Origin: Dichetophora obliterata | Taxonomy: Eukaryota > Arthropoda > Insecta > Diptera > Sciomyzidae | Length of the DNA stretch: 64,000 nucleotides | Assembly (NCBI GenBank): GCA_963920525.1 | Contig: OY986435.1 | Coordinates: 271,693,574 to 271,757,573 of the forward strand | Direction: 5' to 3' | In this document: positions 45,797 through 54,530 of the stretch, piece by piece | Position numbering within the stretch: position 1 is the stretch's first letter | Layout: every line of letters starts with the position of its first letter | Notes under the pieces: model-generated | The model's database searches: none | What the model saw: only the letters and a program-made list of their open reading frames with translations | What the model was told of the DNA's origin: nothing | Made by a program: the position numbers and the translations under genes

Positions 45797-46129
45797 ATTA
45801 TATTAGTTTGCTTGCAAACAAGCTTATAAGGCAATATTTTTGAATTAATTAAACCTTAATAAAATAAAAAAATAATATGCGGTGTGTACATAAAATTTCC
45901 AACAAAGGTCTTAACAGCATCACCGTGTATCTCATATAGAAATGCAGAGCGGCGCTCCGTTTATACAGTTTTTATTTCTTTGATGTGTATTGTCTTGACC
46001 CAATAAGGACGATGATGCCATATCACTAAGTCGGATGTCTCAAAACTAACCTATCACACAAGAATTAGTCAAAATCATAATTAGGTAAAAATTAGCACAT
46101 GTGTGAAAAAATTGTCCCGTCTTTAAGGC

Positions 46130-46560
46130 ATAATACTAGCATACAACTAGTATGAAAACTACTAGAATTGAACTGGCTAAAATGATAGTAAATGAAACTT
46201 GTCAATATAAAACTAGTATTTAACCAGTTAAAAATAAACTAGCACAAAGGTGCCTCAAAACATACCAGCAAAAAGCCTAGTTTTGATTATACTAGTATTT
46301 TGCTGGTTTAAAAGTTACTACTATCACAACTAGCTAGTTCAAATTATGCCAGTAAAAATACTACCTCAATTCATATCGAGAATAGGACAAATGTCTTTTC
46401 CTATGACATCAACACAGGAAAATATCCAGTTTGCGCAATGTAAAAATCATTTGAGCTGAACTAGTACTGGCATTTTTTGACCTAGTACATTTACAAGTAT
46501 TTTATCCCGAACTATTGCAAAAATGTATTTTATATCACTTTCTTGCTAAACTGGAAAAAC
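46130..46560. repeat. ACTAGT/CCAGT motif-rich island
   Basis: Over about 430 bp ACTAG, CTAGT, ACTGGC and CCAGTT motifs recur in both orientations (ACTAGTATG, AACTAGTATTT, AACCAGTT, AACTAGCAC, ATACCAGC, TACTAGTATTTTGCTGG, CAACTAGCTAGTTC, ATGCCAGTA). Irregularly spaced and non-coding, similar in style to the island at 10.6 kb but with a different motif. Confidence 0.55.
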
Positions 46561-46955
46561 TCTGTCTCTTCTTATGTTTGTAGTTAGTTACGTTGCATCT
46601 GCAGGATCAACAATTTTTGGCATCTCCTACAAATTTGTGATTTTTGACCTTTGTGCTTTGTGACCTTTATTGAAGTAAAAACTATATTTTATAAAATTTT
46701 TTACATTAAAAAGCAATGAATTGTTATCCTGATCTCGTTTGGACTGAAATTTAAATACGTTTTTCTACATGCTTATGGTTCTCGCAGGTAAAAAGATTGT
46801 ACAGTTATGATTTTATCCTTTTTTCCCGATTTTTTGCAAAACAAGACTGGATTTAAAAAATGTATATTCAGAAGTTCTGCATTTTATTTTTTAATTAAAA
46901 AGGTTTAAATCTACTTCCTTTTGGAACGGAACAGAATAATAATCTTTTAAAAGTT

Positions 46956-47145
46956 CAAGTGCCATTATTACTTAGGCCAGCAACACATCATTTTTTGTCC
47001 ACTTTGGATGTAAAAAACGTAAAAAAAATAAACCTAATATAAAAATTTTTAGTACAGTTTAAGATTGTTAGAAATATCATACAAAAATTCAGAAATAAAC
47101 CTTTAAATTTAGGCCGGAGACAAGACTACTTCCTTAAGCTCAAAT
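46956..47145 (+). repeat. Dispersed repeat B, copy 2
   Basis: Partner of 32871-33090: CAAGTGCCATTATTACTTAG, TTTTTTGTCCACTTTGGA, GAAATAAACCTTTAAA and ACTACTTCCTTAAG in the same order. Confidence 0.6.
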
Positions 47146-47405
47146 ATAATTCTAAAAAATTTAAGTTTTCACAAATGAATACAACTATTGCGCTTAAAAT
47201 CGACAAAAAAAGTTAAATATCAAAATTCCTATTTGTCAAAATATTTATTAGAAATTTTGCAAACCAAAATTGACAATTCTATTTCAACAGACATAATTTT
47301 GCTCAATTTTTAATTTTCTTTCCTACCATGAGTGAAGAGTGGTACATGAAACACAGTTTAAGTACATGAAACATTTTTTCGTATAAAGGCCTCTATTCAC
47401 CTGTC

Positions 47406-48001
47406 AAGGGTCATTCCACATTAAATCAAACATATGAAATCAAATATAATAATGGGTTGCATACCTATTAATGCTGTTTGCTTTACGTTTAAAATGGGCT
47501 ATAAAATATCTACAAAGCTTCCTTGGTTTAATATATCTTATATAGCTGTACAAGATCTATAGCCATTTTGGTGTTAAAAAAAATTAAATCTACAATTTAT
47601 TTATCACAATTTTTTGTAAAATAAATCATTTTCTCATGAACTCATCGCCCTCCTATCATGAAATTTTGTACATTTGTATCCAAACAAATATAACAACCAC
47701 ATATTTTAAAAAAATTAATTTTAAAAATGGAGTATTTTTATATTGAAAAAAAAATTCGATAATTGTTAATATGAAAAAAAAAATCATATTTAATCGTGTT
47801 TCATATCAAATTTTAGCTGTTAATTTTACCTTTTAAATGAGCTTTCACTCATCTACATAGCTTCTTTGGTTTGAAATCTAGAATCATTCTAATGAATCTA
47901 GAATCATCATACTAAATTTTTTTTAAAACTTGTTTAAAAAAAATTACTCAAATATAAGGTATGAAATTTTAACGTTTGCTGATTTAATATAAATGGCCCT
48001 T
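47406..48001. mobile_element. Non-autonomous element, AAGGGTCATT ends
   Basis: The left end AAGGGTCATTCCACATTAAA then TCAAAC (47406) matches the right end on the minus strand, AAGGGCCATTTATATTAAAT then CAGCAAAC (48001). About 26 bp of imperfect inverted repeat enclose 600 bp of AT-rich non-coding DNA. No target duplication resolved. Confidence 0.6.
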
Positions 48002-48181
48002 AAGTAATTACTTAAGAAAAATTTAAATATTGGTTTAAAGTATAAAAAAGTAATATGCAAGTAAATTTGGCATCAAACAAAAATAAAATAATGTATTTTT
48101 ATTTTGCTAGAATATTTAAAAAAAAAGGCTGTCGAGCCGTTAGCTGATGCTGTTTTTTTTTATTGGTGAGCAGAGATTTTC

Positions 48182-48463
48182 ATGAGAACATTCGTAATTT
48201 TTACTACTCGAATAACTATAGCCATCAGCCACAATCGCACGCAAATTTTAATGCATGCAAACGGCTCAATTTCGTTAACTAAAGAGCTACAAAGCACAGT
48301 TTTTTATTATAATGAATCGATACGAAGACAATATCCTGAAAATGAAGACATTCTGATACTTCGCCTAAAGCTCGATTCTCTGCTGTTAAATGAAATTTTT
48401 TTTTTTAATTTTATGTCGATCTCTATCAACGCGGTCCTTTTTGTGCTGTTTGTTTCCTTCTAG
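48182..48463 (+). other. Unrecognised 93-codon open frame
   Basis: An open frame from ATG 48182 with an ordinary amino-acid mix in its first 70 residues (for example RRQYPENEDILILRLKLDS) and a hydrophobic end (about residues 70-93). It resembles no family I know. The T-rich run just before the hydrophobic end may be non-coding. It could be a transposon remnant, a small exon or chance. Confidence 0.25.
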
Positions 48464-48745
48464 TTTATTGTTTGCGTAGTCATTCAACTTTCATATCTTC
48501 TAAAATATCCGCGATAAATACATTTATTTTTTCAAATATCGCACAACAAATAACGTGAAAGCTACAATTTGTTAAAGTAATGCATTTTTTTTCAACACGT
48601 GAAACGAAAATGCAACAAGTATACACGATATATTCCCGTTAGCGTTCTCTCTTTACTTTGAGAGTAGCAGTTAACATTTTTTCCTTGGTGCGAATGGACA
48701 TAAAAGCATGAATGTTCCTTGCTTCTGGCGAATGTTACTTTAGGT

Positions 48746-49212
48746 CCAATTATAATAGAAGTAACGTAATGTGGTCTAATGTCAATTGAGCAGTGTGTTC
48801 TTTCACTTATTGCTTCAGACAGTACGTTCTCATACAAGTGATCATAATAAGCGTAACGTAATGTAACGGGACGTAAAGACCCGTTGAATTTCGATTTATA
48901 CGTTACTTTACATTACGTCTGTTCCAAGAACAACTAAACATTGAGGTAAGATTCGATTATTGCGCTATCTTATATTGCTGAACTACGCTTTTTGTTGAAT
49001 TTTCGTTATTAATGTGTTGACAACATTTCGTTACTTGACATTAACTACATTATTCTATATCACGAAGAAGCACACTAACGATAAGAAAGAATCGAGAAGC
49101 AATACAATTTTGTAATACAATATTGCAAAAGTATTGCTTCTCGTGTCTTTCTCATCGTTGGTGTGCTTGTTCGTGATACAGAATAATGCAGTAAGTCTAT
49201 AATAATTCGACC
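48746..49212. mobile_element. PIF/Harbinger-like MITE, copy 1
   Basis: The left end CAATTATAATAGAAGTAACG and the right end on the minus strand CGAATTATTATAGACTTACT resemble the end of the copy at 54.04 kb (CGAATTATAATAGACGTAAC). Inside, ATACGTTACTTTACATTACG, CAACTAAACATTGAGG, AGATTCGATTA and ACGCTTTTTGTTGAAT occur in the same order, inverted, in that copy. A 141-bp hairpin is nested near the right end. Confidence 0.6.
49049..49189. repeat. Hairpin, 57-bp arms
   Basis: The left arm starts ATTATTCTATATCACGAAGA. The right arm on the minus strand starts ATTATTCTGTATCACGAACA. Similarity continues through AGCACAC.AACGAT.AGAAAGA to GAGAAGCAATAC. The loop is about 26 bp. It is probably a small fold-back MITE or the end of the surrounding element. 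Confidence 0.75.
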
Positions 49213-50107
49213 TTTATGCCTTGCTTCGTTGGTCATTCTTGTGTCATAGCCGTTTGTAATCGCGAGCGCTCGTACTCTATGGCATTCATATCCACAGCGA
49301 TTGGCAATGCATTCACGCATTAATTTCAATGCAGAAGCCATATTCATAGCTTGTATATTGACGAGACTCTCGAAACGTCAATTGAATGCACTCAAGCTGT
49401 TCTCTGATGGTTATACCATCGATGGGGTAAGGGTATTATTTTCTGTATCTGTAATTGTGTTAAGCCGTTTTCATATACAAGCTTAGAATTTTTATCATTT
49501 TCAAGTTTGCTAAATCTTTTCTTTTGGCAGAATTGCATAAAATCCTCTTCGTTATTTTCTAATATGTCTGCAAGAAACTTCTCACCACTTTACTTAAAGA
49601 AACAATGTCTCAATCTTATATTTTTTTTTATGCACAGTGTTTTCGTGCCTGATTTTCATTGAAAAAAGGAGTACCAATAAAATATTTTTTCTTAGATTCA
49701 TTTCCAAGTAATTTTGAAAAAAAACATTTTTTCTTGAATTTTTTCTTAACCGTTGCTCTGTGTTTTTTTATTCTTAGCAACAGAAGACATGCATCGATAA
49801 TTTAATTTCAAATTTTCTTTCTCCCTTACCATCATGTTTTTGTTCGCTTTTTTACGCAGATTCTTCAACAAATTCTATACGGTATTGAAATGAGGGTTTT
49901 AAATCATGATTACCGCAGGTAAACCCTTTTCCCCAGCACCCACTTAAATGCCAACAAAATTGCGCAAAGGATGCCGGGTGAAGAGGATTTCACATGCTAA
50001 ATGATATAATTATCGAGATAAGAGCTTTAATTAAATTCCGACAACGGTTTCGCAAATCGCGCCATGAGCAGCAGTTGCATAACAAAACGTGTACAGCCTC
50101 TTTCATA
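49213..50107. other. Non-coding DNA
   Basis: 49213-49450 is GC-richer and open on the minus strand (contains ALKLMRECIANRCGYECHR) but I cannot assign it. The rest is AT-rich with no gene seen. Confidence 0.4.
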
Positions 50108-50145
50108 CACACACACACACACATACATACATACATATATACATT
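50108..50145 (+). repeat. CA/CATA microsatellite
   Basis: A run of ACACAC followed by ACATACATACATACATAT. Confidence 0.9.
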
Positions 50146-50172
50146 CATAAATGTGCTGGCGTCTACATTTGT

Positions 50173-50484
50173 ATTAGGGTGTCCACATTAAAAAATTGCC
50201 AAAAAGTGGTGACGAGGCCGCCCACTTTAAGTAATTAATCTTAAACATTGAGGTAAAAAACAATATGATTGAAATGCTCTCTCATAGATATAAGGCTAAA
50301 GTTTAAATGCTCACATTTAAGCTCAGATTGAGTAAAAATCCAATAGAGCCACCCCACTTTCTGGGCTAAGGACTCTATTTATTGAGCTCACATTAACTCT
50401 TTTAAGCAGAAATGTTGGTCAAATTAAAAGTTCTGCTGTAAAGATTATATCTAGCTGACGTTTTAACCACGACCCAACCCTAAT
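50173..50484. mobile_element. Possible MITE with ATTAGGGT ends
   Basis: ATTAGGGTGTCCACATTAAA at the left and, inverted, ATTAGGGTTGGGTCGTGGTT at the right, about 310 bp apart. Only the outermost 8 bp match well, so this is tentative. Confidence 0.3.
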
Positions 50485-52345
50485 GAGTAGCTTAAATGTG
50501 CGCTTGTATGTATGCACCAGCACATGTATTGCGGACTTGTCCAAAATTAATGTCAACATTTTATAACCGCGTACCATGCTGCCGAGTCCATTAAAGTTGT
50601 ACTTAATGTTTTCTCATGTGAGGCAACGATAGTTTGTGGGCTCATCATGCGAAGAGGGAAGGCCGTCATGACGTTGGACACTGGTTTGTTTTAACAAGTT
50701 TGTTTTACCAACCATTTGTTTTTTATGCACGTTTTTTACGGCTTTGCTGATAATTGTTTTTCCTTTCGTAAACAAGGAGTAGATGTGTATTTTATTTAAC
50801 AAGCTCTGCGTACACATTAAAACATTTACATTCTCAAATATACGTGTTTTTATTTGGTTTGCAGTGAAACTACTCCTTGTACAAGAATGTGATAAAAGCT
50901 TTTTATTTAATTATGTATACATACAGAAACGCTTTCATTTTTTTCAAAGGCTACTTGCTAAAAATCATAAACCTTGCAGTTATTTTGCAGAGTCAGGATT
51001 TATGGAGATTAAATAATTTTGATTTTTATAAGGCGCATGCCTTGGTTCTTTGATCCTTTTTAAAAAAAAACATAACAAAAAATAATAGTTTTTATTATAA
51101 AAAAACAAGAAGAGTTTACGAGTTCCAATGCTTTATGATTCTAAAAAACTGAAAAGGCAAACTTTAAGGACCCATTAAAGTTTTTCGGCAAATCAATTTT
51201 TTTTATAAAAGTTACTGTAGTTATAAATACAAACGTCCGAGGAAATATATACATTAGAGTGGAACGATTTTTTAACCTTGCCGGCCTTAAATATTTTTAA
51301 ATTCGGTTCAAAGTTCACCGAAATTGTTCATTCGCCAATATCTCCGCTCCTCTATATCGGACATAACATCTGCTTGCAGCAAAATAGTAGATCAGTTAAA
51401 TGCCATTAACAGTTTTAACGTAAGGCCCACAGTTCTTACGCTATGAGACTATTTATAACTAAACAGTGCAAAGTATTTGCAAAAATTTGTTTTGACGAGG
51501 AGTTCTCAAAAATATATAAAGCTGATGAAGATTTTTTGCTTCTATAAATTTTCTTCCATTATAATATACATACATACATATATGCATACCTTACTACTTC
51601 TAAGACTTTAAACGCGTTTTTCTCGAAAAGTTCTGCTTGAAACCGGTAGACAGCATTACTCGAAAATTATTCCAAGGATCTCTTCAAATTTGTATGCACT
51701 TGTTAAGCAAATACATTTGGTACATTTAATCGTTCGATTTTTATTTTAAAGAAATACTTTTTTATAACTTCAAAAAAGACTTTTTTAGTCAAAAATCAGG
51801 TTTTCAAATCGGGTAAAATCAAAATATTTTAAAAAATCTTCGATTAAAAGCTTAAAAAGATCAAACAGAGTCAACTTAATTTTTTTTTTTTTTGACTAGC
51901 TCCGAATTATCGTGTCCACCGCATATTTTCGGTGCTTCACTAAGCTACTGATTCCTGCTATAATAATTTATATTTGTAAGCCAAAAATTAAAAAAAAAAT
52001 TCTGCAAAAGTTAGTTCATAATTACTTAAATAAGCAGTTGCTTTAAAACAAACTTAAAATGCAGGCTTAAAGCTTAAAAAATTTTAATGTTGCAAGCTAT
52101 TGCAAACTATGCTTTTAGATGAGCAAGTCACGTCGCAACGCAACATTGAAAAATTCATAACAATACAAATTCTTTTTAGTTGAAGCTATCTTAAATATAA
52201 ACAAAAAATTAAAGCAGTTAAAGCTATTCGAGTAGTGAAGATGTAATTTCATTTTTTTACGCTAAGAACTTAACGTCCAAATAGAATTTGGGTACATCCA
52301 TACATAAGGAATCCATCTATTAATATATATAAAAATATATATATA
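50485..52345. other. AT-rich non-coding DNA
   Basis: No gene recognised. Two short segments (50783 and 50903 onwards) look like an old local duplication (TTTATTTAACAAGCTCTGCGT against TTTATTTAATTATGTATACA). CGCGTTTTTCTCGAAA near 51610 is a dispersed repeat. It ends in a TA-rich run that was the target of the next element. Confidence 0.4.
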
Positions 52346-53965
52346 TACAGTGGTGGTCACGAATTTAGCACACTTAAAAAAGTAAAATGAATACTTAGAT
52401 TTTCCATTTATTTGTTGTAAATTTTTAATTAACTTTTTTTTAGTGTTTATATTATGTCTTCTCTATTTCTTATATACATTTTTTTATTTCAAACTTTTTC
52501 TTATAGGACTGAAAACCAAATAAAAATTAAAAATAAGCATTTCGACTTGGTCATGAATTTAGCACACGAGCGAAAAAATGTCTAGGATGAGAAATATGAT
52601 CAAAATTGATTGAATAAAACTCAATATTTCGTAGGAAATCCGTTATTCTTAATAACTGCATCTCATATCCTTGGTAAACTTCTGACCAAAGCCTCACAAC
52701 GGTACTTTGGAATACTATACCGAATCCTTTGGATTTCCCTAAACAAATCTGGCACATTTTTGGATTTTACTGTTCGTATTTGCTGCTCGACATCCCTCCA
52801 CAGATTCTCAATCGGGTTTAAGTCCGATGATTGCGATGGCCTTTTCAAAATATCAATATGTTTGTCTTCCAAGCAACGCTTAACTATGTAAGCACTGTGC
52901 TTTGGATCATTATCCTGCATAAAACGCCATTAAAGTGGCAAATTATCCTCTTGAAACGGTATCATGGTATTGACAAGTACGTTTTTGTAAGCGTGCTGAT
53001 CCATTTTTTGGTAAATTTTAACAATCGAACAAACTCCGTGCCAAGAAAACGCCGCCCATACCATAACATTTCAGCCACTCTGTTTTAATCGTCTTGAGCG
53101 TGTACTTTGGATTGTGTTGCATGTTTTGAGGACATATTGTTTGCTGTCAGATGCGAACCGGCAAAACTTTGATTTATCCCTCCAAAGCACATTTTTCCAA
53201 AAATTCATTGACTTTTTAAGTATTCTTTTGCAAACGCAAGACTGCATTTAATATTTTTTTTGCGACACATGTGGTGTTTGTTGGGCTATGAAGCTACGCA
53301 AATTGTTTTCATTCAAGCGTCTCCTTATGCCTTTTGAGGATACATTTATGCCATATTTTGATGAAATTTCATTTCAAATTTTATTTGAGATCTTAAAAGG
53401 ATCACTAAGTGAAGTTCTATAAATCAAATGGCCCTCTCTTGCTATTGTTTTTCGCGCTCTTGGTTGCTATTTTACATTTTTAATACCCCAATACTGCTCT
53501 ACATGTTGTAATGCGTTATATAATAACTTTCACGAACATCTAAGAAGCAGAGCAATCTCTGAAACTGTGCTTCCACCATTTTACATTTGCTGAATCAAAT
53601 GCCGCTGAGCTTCTGAACATCAGTAGCCTTTCGCCATATCTTTCTGCAATTTTTTGTTAGAACTCAAATAGAAACTTAATAAATTTAGTATATCTTACTA
53701 GTAAAGTTTAATTAACGAAAATAAAATACGATATGGAATAGTAATTCTAACCTGTGCTAAATTCGTGTCCAGTATTTAAACCACATTGATTCATACTACT
53801 TGAAATATGTCAGAAAATTTAAGAAACCAACTAACGGTACATAGAGCTAACTTCATAAACAATACTCAACAAAAATATTTGATTACAATTCTCAAGCTAA
53901 GATGTAAAAAATTTCAAATTAGAGTTACTAACACAGTGTGTGCTAAATTCTTGACCACCACTGTA
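52346..53965 (-). mobile_element. Tc1-like transposon with doubled ends (IR/DR)
   Basis: The left end is TA then CAGTGGTGGTCACGAATTTA (52348). The right end on the minus strand, from 53963, is CAGTGGTGGTCAAGAATTTA. A second copy of the core lies inside each end: TGGTCATGAATTTAGCACAC at 52549 and, inverted, GACACGAATTTAGCACAG near 53752-53771. The TA duplication lies in a TA-repeat tract that continues on both sides. The outer-to-inner spacing is about 190 bp at each end, typical of the IR/DR class. The transposase is broken. Confidence 0.87.
52663..53637 (-). pseudogene. Tc1-like transposase, broken
   Basis: The best part is the minus-strand frame at 52920-52663, which holds MQDNDPKHSAYIVKRCLED with the second catalytic Asp and SSDLNPIENLWRDVE with the catalytic Glu. 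By my count 34 residues lie between the first Asp of DND and that Glu, the DD34E spacing. It ends normally at RSLPRI. Upstream, on the same strand, pieces of the DNA-binding region are readable near 53637-53540 (EAQRHLIQQM, STVSEIALLL) between stops. Confidence 0.75.
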
Positions 53966-54029
53966 TATATATATACCCGGCCTAATATATATATATATAA
54001 TATATATATATATTTACGGTTGCGACGCG

Positions 54030-54346
54030 TAAAGATCGAATTATAATAGACGTAACGTAATGTTGTCAACTGTCTTCATGACGGGACGCAATGTAAAAAA
54101 AACGTTATAACAATTATAATAGGCAGTACCCACGCAGTTGTTTGTCGTAAATAATTGCACATTCCCGTACAAGTTCAATTAAAACTTCGTCATCCATAGC
54201 ATAGACTCAACAAAAAACGTAGTTTTAACAATACACATTGCACACTAATCGAATCTAACCTAATGTTCAGTTGCTTTTTGACAAGATGCAATGTAAAGTA
54301 ACGTACAAATCTAAAATCCACGTATCTATACATCCCATCACGTTAC
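54030..54346 (-). mobile_element. PIF/Harbinger-like MITE, copy 2
   Basis: The left end is CGAATTATAATAGACGTAAC (54037) and the right end, on the minus strand, starts GTAACGTGATGGGATG (54346). The internal order matches the copy at 48.75 kb in inverted orientation. It contains the beginning of a MADF-like reading frame, which suggests descent from an autonomous element with a MADF/Myb-type protein. Confidence 0.55.
54117..54197 (-). pseudogene. MADF-domain N-terminus fragment
   Basis: From ATG at 54197 the minus strand reads 26 codons, MDDEVLIELVRECAIIYDKQ and then LRGYCLL, before TAA. The pattern LIELVRE..I.YDK matches the first helices of MADF (Adf-1-type) DNA-binding domains, which usually continue for about 80 residues. 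The rest has been lost, and the element's end sequence follows directly. MADF proteins accompany some PIF/Harbinger transposons. Confidence 0.5.
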
Positions 54347-54530
54347 TCACGTGTCAACGAAGAGTGGAAAATAAAAAAGTTTAGTAGTTGTCAAAATGAC
54401 GAAGTTCGTAAAAACGTCAAATGAAATAAGAATATTATGTTTTCAAATTTTAAATAGTGCGTACACGTGTGTTAAGTTTGTGTTAATTTGAATTAAAATA
54501 TTATAAAAACAGTGTAAATAAAACTATAAA

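Noticed and set aside
52610..53088. Plus-strand frames of 85-93 codons
   Set aside because: Opposite strand of the Tc1-like transposase.
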